In this document: positions 30,816-38,665 of the stretch, piece by piece
Position numbering within the stretch: the first letter of the stretch is position 1
Layout: each line of letters starts with the position of its first letter
Source: Microbacterium arabinogalactanolyticum
GTDB taxonomy: Bacteria; Actinomycetota; Actinomycetes; Actinomycetales; Microbacteriaceae
DNA length: 64,000 nt
Assembly (NCBI RefSeq): GCF_030268005.1
Contig: NZ_BRZC01000002.1
Location: 124,001 to 188,000 of the forward strand
Direction: 5' to 3'
The notes under the pieces: model-generated
The model's input: only the letters and a program-made list of their open reading frames with translations
Told to the model about the DNA's origin: nothing
The model's database searches: none
Program-made: the position numbers and the translations under genes

Positions 30816-31322
30816 TCAGCTGCAGGTGCTGCCGAGGCCGAGGAGGATCACGTTGAGCGTGAAGGTCCTGGGAGGCGCGTACCAGGTCGTGTTCGGGTAG
30901 CCGGTCTGGATGCTGATGCCGTACGTTCCGCCGAGAAGATCGGTGAGGTTCAGCAGCCCGAGCAGCTTCGCGGTGTCGTACGTGGCGGCGTAGGAGTACA
31001 CGCCGCCCGTCTGACCCGTCAGGGTGATCTGGCTGGTGTCGCGCGCGGTGGCGGAGTTCTTGGTGATGTCCACGCGCTGATCAGCCAGCGGCAGCGTCGA
31101 CGACCAGGCGAGGTCGACCTTCTGCAGTCCGACCACGAGGGCGCTCGTGGGTTTGCAGGTCGCCCCCGTCGCCGTGGTGGGGGTGGAGACCGCGGTGACG
31201 GTTGTGTTCGTCACCGCGCCGGCCGTCCAGGCGGCCTCCGTCGTGCGGAGACCGGGCAGCAGCACGCCCGTCAGGCAGAGAAGCCCGAGCCCGACCGCAG
31301 CGGCACGCGCACGCCGTGTCAT
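30816..31322 (-). CDS. Exported protein with SipW-cognate-like signal
   Basis: 168 residues. The N-terminus is MTRRARAAAVGLGLLC, then a hydrophobic stretch and TTEAAWTAGAVTNTTVTA, where the AAWT motif after the h-region matches SipW-cognate signal peptides of the neighbouring genes. The mature part is Thr-rich with two cysteines (ATCKPTS and the final STCS) that could pair. Last gene of the minus-strand export locus, coupled to the signal peptidase gene by ATGA. Function unknown; possibly a fibre or matrix subunit. Confidence 0.75.
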   Translation of the reverse strand: MTRRARAAAVGLGLLCLTGVLLPGLRTTEAAWTAGAVTNTTVTAVSTPTTATGATCKPTSALVVGLQKVDLAWSSTLPLADQRVDITKNSATARDTSQITLTGQTGGVYSYAATYDTAKLLGLLNLTDLLGGTYGISIQTGYPNTTWYAPPRTFTLNVILLGLGSTCS

Positions 31323-32518
31323 CGCTCTCGCCTCCGCTGCCTGGCGATCAGTGCGACGCCCAGGCCGACGAGCACGGCCGCCGGTGCGGCGAACAGCGCG
31401 GGTGACGGACCCCCGGTCGCGGGCAGGACCGTCGTTCCGACGGTCTGCTCCACGCTGGTCTGCTCGGCCGCGGCGCGCAGGATGAGCGTCGCGGCGCCCG
31501 AGGGGTCACCGCCACCGGTGACGGAGATGCGCAGGTGCACGACGCTCGGGGTCGCCTGCCGGAGGAGCGGCTTCTCGGGGCTGTCGAGCGTCAGTTGCGC
31601 GGCGGCGCTGAGGGTCGTCGCCGTGCCGGGGCATCCGGACCGCTCCCACCGGGTCGTGCACGACTGCACGATCGTGGACAGCTGCACGCCGTGGCCCTCA
31701 CCGCGCAGGGTGACGGTCAGCTCACCGTCCGCAGGTGCGGACGCGGCGTCGATGTCGAGGTCCCAGTCGTAAGGGCGCACCGCGTCGAGGACGTGGGTAC
31801 CACCGCCGTTCGAGGTGATCGAGATCAGCTCCGCCGCGCCGGCGGGCGGGGCCGACGTGAGGGACGGCAGCGCGACGAGCATCCCGATCGCGACGCAGGA
31901 GGCGACGTGCTGACCCAGGCGACGCTCGCGACGCGACGCGAACTCGGGGGAGCGCAGGGCGTCGTCCTCGGCGCCGAGGGGGTCGTCCTCGGCATCCGCG
32001 GGCGCCGGTCTCCGCACGCGTGGCCAGAAGGCCCAGGTGACCAGCAGCGCGGCGCCGACGGTGATGGTCCCGAGCACCCAGGGGCTGCCGAACCAGACGA
32101 TGACGTAGGCGAGTCCCGGCAGCGAGCCGCGCACGATCCTGGCCTCCGAGATCGTGTACGGCGCGGGGTCGGCGCTCTGGTTCGCGTCGCCTTTCATCGT
32201 GATCACGCGCTGCGTCGAGGTGGGACCGGGGGAGACGCCGGTGATCCGATGCGTGATCGGCAGCTCGCCTGCACGGTCGACGGTCGTCACGTCGCCGACG
32301 GCGAGATCGGATGCCGGGACCCTCTGCACGAGCGCGACCGAGCCGGCCGGGATGGTCGGTGACATCGATCCGGTCTTGAACATGATCAGCGAGTAGCCGC
32401 CGGTGAACGCGAGGATCGTCAGCACGACGCAGGCGACCCCGCCGACGGCGGCGAGCGTGAGCAGCGTCTCGCGGAGCGCGCGGCCCACGCGACCGGCGAT
32501 CCGGACGGCTGCGTTCAT
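31319..32518 (-). CDS. SipW-type signal peptidase I fused to an LPxTG-anchored ectodomain
   Basis: 399 residues. N-terminal helix (about 20-42), then the signal peptidase core: nucleophile Ser in KTGSMSPTIP, ITHRITGV with the His of ER/SipW-type enzymes instead of Lys, and GDANQSADP. A second helix lies near 135-165. After an acidic linker a third hydrophobic segment (VASCVAIGMLVALPSL) resembles a signal sequence, followed by about 145 extracellular residues with a Cys pair and the sorting signal LPATGG, a helix and RQRRRER. Ordinary SipW is about 190 residues, so the second half is an extra domain. It may process the three neighbouring proteins. No sortase is in the window. Confidence 0.85.
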   Translation of the reverse strand: MNAAVRIAGRVGRALRETLLTLAAVGGVACVVLTILAFTGGYSLIMFKTGSMSPTIPAGSVALVQRVPASDLAVGDVTTVDRAGELPITHRITGVSPGPTSTQRVITMKGDANQSADPAPYTISEARIVRGSLPGLAYVIVWFGSPWVLGTITVGAALLVTWAFWPRVRRPAPADAEDDPLGAEDDALRSPEFASRRERRLGQHVASCVAIGMLVALPSLTSAPPAGAAELISITSNGGGTHVLDAVRPYDWDLDIDAASAPADGELTVTLRGEGHGVQLSTIVQSCTTRWERSGCPGTATTLSAAAQLTLDSPEKPLLRQATPSVVHLRISVTGGGDPSGAATLILRAAAEQTSVEQTVGTTVLPATGGPSPALFAAPAAVLVGLGVALIARQRRRER

Positions 32519-32522
32519 CGGG

Positions 32523-33188
32523 TCACCCGGTCGTCCCGGTGAACGTCCACGTCGGCGCGACTGTCCCGCCCTGGGCTGCCGTCGTGGCTGTGGAGGGCAG
32601 GGTGAGCACGACGCAGTAGGTCACGGTGTTCGCGCCACCGCCCTGCAGAGCCGCAGGCGGCAGCTGAGTGCCGGTGGGCACCGTCGTCAGCGGCGAGGGC
32701 TGCATCGTCGCGCTGGTGGTCGTCGGCGTGCATGCCGACGGCTGGGCCACCTGCACGACGACGGCTGTGAGCGCGTTCATCAGGGCCTGATCGGCAGCAC
32801 CCGGCGCGCTCGCGCTCACGTTCGTGAGCGTGACGGTGCCGCCCAGCGATCCGGACGTCTGGACCTGGATCCACGCCGCCCTGCTGACACCCGGGTACAG
32901 GCCGGTGGCGTTGAGCTGCAGCGTGGCCGGGTTCCCCGCGCCGTGCGACGCGAACGGGTCGGTCTGGACCGTCCTGGACGAGACCGAGAACGTCCCCGCC
33001 TGGACGGTCGACGAGGCGAGCTCCTGGTCCGTCCAGGCGGCGAGTGTCATCGTGAAGCCGACGCCCAGCACCAGCCCGCCGGCGAGAACGGCGCGGATGC
33101 GCCGCGATCGCAGATGTCGCGCCCGGGCACGGTTCTCACGGCGGGTGGCGCGGAGGGCGGCTACTGGGATACTGCTTCCCACTTCCAT
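32523..33188 (-). CDS. SipW-cognate exported protein (221 aa)
   Basis: The signal region SRRIRAVLAGGLVLGVGF and then TMTLAAWTDQELASSTVQAG is the SipW-cognate type: long hydrophobic core, AAWTDxE. The mature domain is Thr/Ser/Val-rich, TasA-like in composition, with two cysteines. The start is uncertain: ATG 33188 overlaps the upstream gene by 28 bases, and a GTG at 33182 is also possible. It lies four bases before the signal peptidase gene. Probably secreted and cleaved by it. Confidence 0.78.
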   Translation of the reverse strand: MEVGSSIPVAALRATRRENRARARHLRSRRIRAVLAGGLVLGVGFTMTLAAWTDQELASSTVQAGTFSVSSRTVQTDPFASHGAGNPATLQLNATGLYPGVSRAAWIQVQTSGSLGGTVTLTNVSASAPGAADQALMNALTAVVVQVAQPSACTPTTTSATMQPSPLTTVPTGTQLPPAALQGGGANTVTYCVVLTLPSTATTAAQGGTVAPTWTFTGTTG

Positions 33189-33715
33189 GTCACCGTTCCC
33201 GTGTGGCCCTGCACGAGGTCCTCGGTCGCAGAGACCTTCAGGCAGAGGTTCACCGTCTGGCCGGCGGTGATCGAGGCGGGGATCGCCGTGCCGGCGTTGA
33301 ACGCCGTCGCGTCGCAGCCGAAGGCGGTGGTGGCCACGGCGTCGAAGACCAGGTCGGCGGCGACGAGCGTTCCGCCCGACGCGATCGCGACGGTCTGCGT
33401 GAGATCGGCGGCCGAGCTCCCGGTGAGCTTCACGGCGTACGGGGCGTACACCGTGTCGCCGGGGGACAGGTTGGTCGGATTCACGACGAAGGTCAGGTCG
33501 GCGGCGCCCGCCTCGGATGCATGGTCGGCGAACGCGGTGCCGTCCGTGGATCCCTGGAACACGAACGAGCCCGCGGTGAAGGTGCTCTTCGCGAACTCGG
33601 AGTCGTTCCAGGCGGCCAGGGTGACCGCCGTGCCCACGCCGAGCACGAGGCCACCGGCGAGCACGGCGTAGATCCTGCGCCGGCGCAGGCCCTTCGCGGC
33701 AGATGAAGTGTCCAT
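33161..33715 (-). CDS. SipW-cognate exported protein (184 aa)
   Basis: MDTSSAAKGLRRRRIYAVLA, then a hydrophobic core and TLAAWNDSEFAKSTFTAGSF, the SipW-cognate signal; the first half is nearly identical in pattern to the next gene (AVLAGGLVLGVG in both), so the two arose by duplication. The mature part has two cysteines (FGCDATAF and VNLCLKV) and a final TGTVTWKWEAVSQ. GAAGGG lies about seven bases before the ATG. First gene of the locus; its promoter carries a tandem octamer. Such proteins form fibres in Bacillus biofilms; the role here is inferred. Confidence 0.82.
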   Translation of the reverse strand: MDTSSAAKGLRRRRIYAVLAGGLVLGVGTAVTLAAWNDSEFAKSTFTAGSFVFQGSTDGTAFADHASEAGAADLTFVVNPTNLSPGDTVYAPYAVKLTGSSAADLTQTVAIASGGTLVAADLVFDAVATTAFGCDATAFNAGTAIPASITAGQTVNLCLKVSATEDLVQGHTGTVTWKWEAVSQ

Positions 33716-33765
33716 GAGTTTCCCTTCTCATCAGGACCACGTGTGGGGGAGCACGCTTTCGCGTC

Positions 33766-33792
33766 AGCGTAGTGACATATCGGAATATCGGA
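33766..33792 (-). promoter_or_regulatory. Promoter of the SipW locus with tandem repeat ATATCGGA x2
   Basis: On the minus strand -10 TACGCT (33766-33771) with TTTCCG 17 bases upstream. The spacer holds two head-to-tail copies of TCCGATAT (plus-strand ATATCGGA at 33777-33784 and 33785-33792), with no base between. This position is typical of an activator or repressor that controls the spacer. Confidence 0.45.
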
Positions 33793-33842
33793 AAGGGATT
33801 CCGCAACCGATGCAGAACGGTGACCATCGCCTGGGACAGAAG

Positions 33843-33871
33843 AAGGCCCTCGCCGATACGGCGAGGGCCTT
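33843..33871 (-). terminator. Terminator of tRNA-Gly
   Basis: A perfect 13-bp stem AAGGCCCTCGCCG/CGGCGAGGGCCTT with a 3-base loop, just downstream of the tRNA on the minus strand. Symmetrical, so also able to stop plus-strand transcription. Confidence 0.85.
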
Positions 33872-33873
33872 GC

Positions 33874-33947
33874 TGGAGGGGATGACGGGAATCGAACCCG
33901 CGTCATTAGTTTGGAAGACTAAGGCTTTACCATTAAGCTACATCCCC
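33874..33947 (-). tRNA. tRNA-Gly (anticodon TCC)
   Basis: 74 bases including an encoded CCA. Acceptor stem GGGGATG/CATCCCC, anticodon stem TTAGT/ACTAA with loop CTTCCAA, T-arm GCGGG-TTCGATT-CCCGT. Reads GGA (and by wobble GGG) codons. A minus-strand -10 TATGCT lies at 33981-33986. Confidence 0.96.
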
Positions 33948-34053
33948 GCTCGGCGGCCCGCTGAGCGGTGCGCCTCGTAAAGCATAGCGGACGTCGAGAG
34001 TGCTCTCGTCCGTTAGACTCGTCAAGGCCGTTCCCGTGCGCGCGGGTTCAAGC
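33948..34053. promoter_or_regulatory. Divergent promoter region of tRNA-Gly and tRNA-Pro
   Basis: Holds TATGCT on the minus strand (33981-33986) for tRNA-Gly and TAGACT on the plus strand (34014-34019) for tRNA-Pro. No coding sequence. Confidence 0.45.
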
Positions 34054-34130
34054 CGGGGCGTAGCTCAGCTTGGTAGAGCGCCCGCTTTGGGAGCGGGAGG
34101 TCGCAGGTTCAAATCCTGTCGCCCCGACCA
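34054..34130 (+). tRNA. tRNA-Pro (anticodon TGG)
   Basis: 77 bases with encoded CCA. Acceptor CGGGGCG/CGCCCCG, D-arm AGCTCAGCTTGGTAGAGC, anticodon stem CCCGC/GCGGG with loop TTTGGGA, T-loop TTCAAAT. It lies 60 bases upstream of tig, the usual tRNA-Pro/tig neighbourhood in actinobacteria. Confidence 0.97.
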
Positions 34131-34190
34131 CGGCTACAGACTTCATGCCCGCGCCATCCCGCGCGGAAACCACAAGGAGAACACACCAGT

Positions 34191-35651
34191 ATGGCCAACA
34201 GCACCGTCGAGAAGCTGTCCCCGACCCGGGTCAAGCTCACCATCACGGTCACCCCTGAGGACCTCAAGCCGAGCATCGAGCACGCCTACGAGCACATCGC
34301 CCAGGACGTGCAGATCCCCGGCTTCCGCAAGGGCAAGGTCCCGGCTCCGATCATCGACCAGCGCATCGGCCGCGGTGCGGTCATCGAGCACGCCGTCAAC
34401 GAGGGCCTCGACAAGTTCTTCCGCGAGGCCGCCAGCGAGCACAACGTGCGCATCGTCGGCCGCCCGTCCGCCGACATCACCCAGTGGCCGAACGAGAAGG
34501 ACTTCTCCGGCGACCTGCTGGTCGACGTCGAGGTCGACGTGCGTCCCGAGATCGAGATCCCGGCCTACGACGACATCACCCTCACGGTCGACGCCGTCGA
34601 GACCGACGACGCCGCCATCGACGCCGAGCTCGACGGCCTGCGCGCCCGTTTCGGCACGCTGATCCCCGTCGACCGTCCGGCCGCCAAGGGCGACTTCGTC
34701 GAGCTGGACCTGGTCGCCACCATCGACGAGAACGAGATCGACCGCGCCGACGGCGTGTCCTACGAGGTCGGCTCCGGCGAGCTGCTCGAGGGCATCGACG
34801 AGGCGATCGACTCGCTGACCGCCGGTGAGCAGACCACCTTCCGCTCCAAGCTCGTCGGCGGCGACCACGCCGGCGAGGAGGCCGAGGTCTCCGTGACCGT
34901 CAAGGCCGTCAAGGAGCGCGAGCTTCCCGAGGCCGACGACGACTTCGCTCAGATGGCATCCGAGTTCGACACGATCGCCGAGCTGCGCGACAGCCTCGCC
35001 GAGCGCGTCGGCCAGCAGGGTGTCTTCACGCAGGGCGCCGCCGCTCGCGACCAGCTCATCGACGCTCTGCTCGAGAAGGTCGAGATCCCGGTCCCCGCGC
35101 AGCTCATCGAGGACGAGGTGCACAACCACCTCGAGAACGAGAACCGTCTCGAGGACGACGTGCACCGCGCCGAGGTCGCCGAGGCCAGCGAGAAGCAGTT
35201 CCGCACGCAGGTGCTGCTGGACACGATCGCCGAGGGTGCGAACGTGCAGGTCTCGCAGGAGGAGCTGAGCCAGTACATCGTCCAGTCCGCTGCGCAGTAC
35301 GGCATGGCTCCGCAGGAGTTCGTCGAGGCTCTTCAGGGCGCCGGCCAGCTTCCCGCCCTCGTCGGCGAGATCGCGCGCAACAAGGCGCTCGCCTCGGTGC
35401 TCGGCAAGGTCAAGGTCGTCGACAGCAACGGCAAGCCGGTCGACCTGTCCGAGTTCATCGGTGACGTCGACGAGGCAGAGGCCGAGGAGGCCCCCGCCGA
35501 GGAGAAGCCCGCCAAGAAGCCGGCTGCCAAGAAGGCTCCCGCGAAGAAGGCCGCCGACAAGGCCGATGACGCCGAGAAGAAGCCGGCTGCCAAGAAGGCT
35601 CCGGCCAAGAAGGCCGCCGCGAAGAAGGACGAGGCCGAGAAGGCCGAGTGA
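34191..35651 (+). CDS. tig: Trigger factor (ribosome-bound chaperone and prolyl isomerase)
   Basis: 486 residues. Ribosome-binding signature [12 protein letters not shown] (about 44-55), PPIase domain about 155-235 with [10 protein letters not shown], and the helical C-domain. After the normal end (about residue 430) comes a tail of Lys/Ala/Pro repeats such as [13 protein letters not shown], which resembles actinobacterial histone-like tails and makes the protein longer than E. coli TF (432). AAGGAGA precedes the ATG. clpP1, clpP2 and clpX follow nearby. Confidence 0.96.
   Translation: MANSTVEKLSPTRVKLTITVTPEDLKPSIEHAYEHIAQDVQIPGFRKGKVPAPIIDQRIGRGAVIEHAVNEGLDKFFREAASEHNVRIVGRPSADITQWPNEKDFSGDLLVDVEVDVRPEIEIPAYDDITLTVDAVETDDAAIDAELDGLRARFGTLIPVDRPAAKGDFVELDLVATIDENEIDRADGVSYEVGSGELLEGIDEAIDSLTAGEQTTFRSKLVGGDHAGEEAEVSVTVKAVKERELPEADDDFAQMASEFDTIAELRDSLAERVGQQGVFTQGAAARDQLIDALLEKVEIPVPAQLIEDEVHNHLENENRLEDDVHRAEVAEASEKQFRTQVLLDTIAEGANVQVSQEELSQYIVQSAAQYGMAPQEFVEALQGAGQLPALVGEIARNKALASVLGKVKVVDSNGKPVDLSEFIGDVDEAEAEEAPAEEKPAKKPAAKKAPAKKAADKADDAEKKPAAKKAPAKKAAAKKDEAEKAE
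35514..35602 (+). repeat. Tandem 63-base repeat encoding the Lys/Ala tail of Tig
   Basis: A stretch of at least 26 identical bases starting at 35514 recurs starting at 35577, a 21-codon period. Both copies encode KKPAAKKAP in the same frame. Confidence 0.75.
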
Positions 35652-35656
35652 TCGCG

Positions 35657-35717
35657 GATCGGCTCTGAGGGCCGATCAGATCTGAGAGAGGGCGGGTGCT
35701 GCGGCATCCGCCCTCTC
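35657..35717 (+). terminator. Two successive hairpins after tig
   Basis: GATCGGC/GCCGATC (35657-35677), then GAGAGGGCGG/CCGCCCTCTC (35686-35717). The second is the stronger, with pairing continuing into the loop. Confidence 0.75.
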
Positions 35718-35733
35718 CGTATCCGGAGGAATC

Positions 35734-36237
35734 ATGACTGCAGTGAGCGACGACTGGCAGAGCCGGGTGGATGCCGTATGGCAGGACGCCGACCTCACCG
35801 ACGACGCGCGCATCGACGCGATCGACGACCTGGCTCAGGAGCTCGGCCCCGATCACCCGGTCGCGCTGTTCGAGCGCGCCGGTGCCCGGGACAGCGCCGG
35901 CCGGGAGCTGGAGGCCGAGCCGCTCTACCGGGCCGCGCTCGAGGCCGGCCTCGACCCGGTGCGGCGCACCCGGACGGTGATCCAGCTCGCCAGCACGATC
36001 CGCAACCTCGGCAAGGTCGACGAGGCGCTCGCGATGCTCAGGGCGGAATACGACGCGACGCGCGGTGGCGCCATGGCAGACGAGGCCGCGGCGTTCTACG
36101 CACTGGCGCTGACCTCGTCGGGCGAACCCGTGCGTGCGGCATCCGTCGCGCTGACCGCGCTCGCGCCGCACCTGAGCCGGTACACGCGCTCGGTCACCGG
36201 ATACGCCGCGGAGCTGCTGGACCCGCGCGGCGAGTGA
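35734..36237 (+). CDS. Tetratricopeptide repeat protein
   Basis: 167 residues, helical. About three TPR-like pairs: [54 protein letters not shown]. No signal peptide, so cytoplasmic. Fits the family of small actinobacterial TPR proteins of unknown partner. CCGGAGG lies six bases before the ATG. It stands between tig and clpP1, which may suggest a link with protein quality control, but that is only from position. Confidence 0.8.
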   Translation: MTAVSDDWQSRVDAVWQDADLTDDARIDAIDDLAQELGPDHPVALFERAGARDSAGRELEAEPLYRAALEAGLDPVRRTRTVIQLASTIRNLGKVDEALAMLRAEYDATRGGAMADEAAAFYALALTSSGEPVRAASVALTALAPHLSRYTRSVTGYAAELLDPRGE

Positions 36238-36325
36238 CACGCTCTGTGCTCAGGGCGAACACGGCCGGGCGCCTGCGTTGTCGCCGGTAGATTCGAATCA
36301 CCGAAACACGGAAACAGGAGCTGAC

Positions 36326-36916
36326 ATGGCTGAACCCCTGATGGCGACGAGCGTCTTCGACAGACTGCTGAAGGATCGCATCATCTGGCTGGGCTCTGAG
36401 GTGCGCGATGAGAACGCGAACGAGATCTGCGCGAAGATCCTCCTTCTCGCCGCCGAGGATCCCGAGAAGGACATCTACCTCTACATCAACTCGCCCGGCG
36501 GCTCGATCACCGCGGGCATGGCCATCTACGACACCATGCAGTTCGTGCCGAACGACATCGTCACCGTCGGCATCGGCATGGCGGCGTCGATGGGCCAGCT
36601 GCTGCTGACCAGCGGCACCAAGGGCAAGCGCTACATCACGCCGAACGCGCGCGTGCTGCTGCACCAGCCGCACGGCGGTTTCGGAGGCACGGCCAGCGAC
36701 ATCCAGACGCAGGCGCAGCTGATCCTCTCGATGAAGCAGCGTCTCGCTGAGATCACCGCGGGTCAGACCGGCAAGACCGTCGAGCAGATCAACGAGGACG
36801 GTGACCGCGACCGCTGGTTCACCGCCGACGAGGCACTCGAGTACGGATTCGTCGACCACATCCGCGAGCACGCCAGTGACGTGCACGGCGGTGGCGGAAC
36901 CGGCGCGGACAAGTAA
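36326..36916 (+). CDS. clpP1: ATP-dependent Clp protease proteolytic subunit 1
   Basis: 196 residues. Serine protease with Ser in [11 protein letters not shown], His in LLHQPHGG and Asp in [14 protein letters not shown] lines the oxyanion region. AGGAG lies six bases before this ATG; in-frame upstream start 36278 has none. Fifteen bases separate it from clpP2, with which actinobacterial ClpP1 forms a mixed tetradecamer. Confidence 0.96.
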   Translation: MAEPLMATSVFDRLLKDRIIWLGSEVRDENANEICAKILLLAAEDPEKDIYLYINSPGGSITAGMAIYDTMQFVPNDIVTVGIGMAASMGQLLLTSGTKGKRYITPNARVLLHQPHGGFGGTASDIQTQAQLILSMKQRLAEITAGQTGKTVEQINEDGDRDRWFTADEALEYGFVDHIREHASDVHGGGGTGADK

Positions 36917-36931
36917 GGCAGGACGACACAC

Positions 36932-37573
36932 ATGTACACCCCCACCTTCCGCGCCGCGGGCAACCTCCCGTCCAGCCGCTACGTGCTGCCCCAGTTCGAG
37001 GAGCGCACCGCCTACGGCTTCAAGCGCCAGGACCCGTACAACAAGCTGTTCGAGGACCGCGTGATCTTCCTCGGCGTGCAGGTCGATGACGCGTCGGCCG
37101 ACGACGTGATGGCCCAGCTGCTGGTCCTGGAGAGCCAGGACTCCGAGCGGGACATCACGATGTACATCAACTCGCCCGGTGGCTCGTTCACGGCCATGAC
37201 GGCGATCTACGACACCATGCAGTACGTGGCGCCGCAGATCCAGACCGTCGTGCTGGGTCAGGCGGCATCCGCGGCTTCCGTGCTGCTGGCCGCCGGCGCC
37301 CCCGGCAAGCGCCTCGCTCTGCCCAACGCCCGTGTGCTCATGCACCAGCCGGCGATGGGCGAGGCGGGTCAGGGTCAGGCCTCCGACATCGAGATCCAGG
37401 CCGCGGAGATCCTCCGCATGCGCACCTGGCTCGAGGAGACCATGGCCAAGCACACCGGCCAGGACGTCGCCAAGGTGAACCGCGACATCGATCGCGACAA
37501 CATCCTCTCAGCCGAGCAGGCCAAGGAGTACGGCATCGTCGATCAGGTGCTCACCTCGCGCAAGCGCGCCTGA
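36932..37573 (+). CDS. clpP2: ATP-dependent Clp protease proteolytic subunit 2
   Basis: 213 residues. Catalytic Ser in GQAASAASVLLA, His in LMHQPAMG, Asp in RDIDRDN. The N-terminus (MYTPTFRAAGNLPSSRYVLP) is longer than in ClpP1, as in mycobacterial ClpP2. Partner of ClpP1 and, through ClpX (4.6 kb downstream) or ClpC, part of the housekeeping protease. Confidence 0.96.
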   Translation: MYTPTFRAAGNLPSSRYVLPQFEERTAYGFKRQDPYNKLFEDRVIFLGVQVDDASADDVMAQLLVLESQDSERDITMYINSPGGSFTAMTAIYDTMQYVAPQIQTVVLGQAASAASVLLAAGAPGKRLALPNARVLMHQPAMGEAGQGQASDIEIQAAEILRMRTWLEETMAKHTGQDVAKVNRDIDRDNILSAEQAKEYGIVDQVLTSRKRA

Positions 37574-37586
37574 GCGCATTATCGCC

Positions 37587-37621
37587 GAAGGGCGGTCCGG
37601 CATCATGCCGGGCCGCCCTTC
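37587..37621 (+). terminator. Terminator hairpin after clpP2
   Basis: GAAGGGCGG and CCGGC arms pair with GCCGG and CCGCCCTTC across a single T/G mismatch; loop ATCAT. Confidence 0.85.
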
Positions 37622-37660
37622 CTCGTATCCCCACGGATGCGCAGCTGCGCGGGGCGTGCG

Positions 37661-37708
37661 TGCTCATCTGAGCAGAGCGATGCGCGTGCGTCGGTCAGCT
37701 CCTAAGCT
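37661..37708 (+). promoter_or_regulatory. Palindrome TGCTCA-TC-TGAGCA and -10 TAAGCT of the deo operon
   Basis: Perfect 6-bp arms at 37661-37674; TAAGCT at 37703-37708, about 22 bases before the regulator start. The palindrome sits just upstream of the expected -35. It is the obvious candidate binding site of the SorC/DeoR-type regulator itself. Confidence 0.45.
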
Positions 37709-37729
37709 GGGACACGGAAGGAGGGCGCC

Positions 37730-38665
37730 GTGGACGAAGAACTGCTCATGGTGCGAGTCGCCGAGCTCTCGTACGACGAGAACAAGACGCAGGACGAGAT
37801 CGGCGCCCTCCTGGGGATCTCGCGCTGGAAGGTCGGGCGGCTGCTCGTGCAGGCCCGCGAGCGGGGGATCGTGCGCATCGAGATCGTGCATCCGCGTGCC
37901 CGCAGGCTCGGTGCCGAGCGTGCCCTCGTCGAGCGGTTCGGGCTGAAGGATGCGGTGGTCGTGCCCGCGCCGGATGATCAGGGTGCCGTCCTCGAGCGCG
38001 TCGCCCGCGCCGCCGCCGACATGCTCACCGCTCTCCGTCCCGTTCCCCGGACACTCGCCGTCAGCTGGGGTCGCACTCTCACGGCGATCGCCGACGCGCT
38101 GCCCGAGGGATGGACGCGCGGAGTCACAGTCGTCCAGGCGAACGGCGGCGTGAGCTTGAACCGGCGCTCGGGAGGTGCGGCATCCGTCGCCGTCACCATC
38201 GCCCAGCGCGGCGCCGGACAGGCGGTGCTGCTGCCCAGCCCGGCGATCCTGGAGCGCGTCGAGACCAAGCAGGCCATCGAGGCCGACCGCACCGTCGCGG
38301 CGATCCTCGACCAGGCCGCTCACGCCAACACGTTCCTGTTCACCGCGGGGCCGTGCGATCCGGCATCCGCTCATGTCGAGAACGGCTACCTGTCGGCGGA
38401 GGACATCGCCGAGCTCGCCCGCCGCGGGGCGGTGGGCGATCTGCTCGGCCGCTACATCGACGCGGACGGCAACATCGTCGACCCGCAGCTCGACGCCCGC
38501 ACCGTGGGCGTCGGCCTCGACCAGGTGCGAAACGCACCCCGATCCATCTTCGTCACTGCAGGCGCCGCCAAGCACGACATCGCGCGTACAGTCGTCAGCA
38601 ACGGCCTCTGCAGCGTTCTGGTGACCGACGAATCCACTGCCCTTGCACTCTTGGAGGAGATATGA
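37730..38665 (+). CDS. SorC/DeoR-type sugar-binding transcriptional regulator
   Basis: 311 residues. N-terminal helix-turn-helix (KTQDEIGALLGISRWKVGRL, about 19-39), then a sugar-phosphate-binding domain (SWGRTL, NGGVS, SPAILE, VGVGLDQVRN). This is the B. subtilis DeoR-like SorC class that senses deoxyribose-5-phosphate. GGAAGGAGG five bases before the GTG. It overlaps deoC by ATGA, so regulator and enzyme are made together; deoxyribose-phosphate is the likely inducer. Confidence 0.9.
   Translation: MDEELLMVRVAELSYDENKTQDEIGALLGISRWKVGRLLVQARERGIVRIEIVHPRARRLGAERALVERFGLKDAVVVPAPDDQGAVLERVARAAADMLTALRPVPRTLAVSWGRTLTAIADALPEGWTRGVTVVQANGGVSLNRRSGGAASVAVTIAQRGAGQAVLLPSPAILERVETKQAIEADRTVAAILDQAAHANTFLFTAGPCDPASAHVENGYLSAEDIAELARRGAVGDLLGRYIDADGNIVDPQLDARTVGVGLDQVRNAPRSIFVTAGAAKHDIARTVVSNGLCSVLVTDESTALALLEEI

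Noticed and set aside
32523-33827. A 434-codon version of the second SipW-cognate protein
   Set aside because: The first half overlaps the other exported protein in another frame and would place the signal sequence in the middle; the start near 33188 keeps the signal at the N-terminus.
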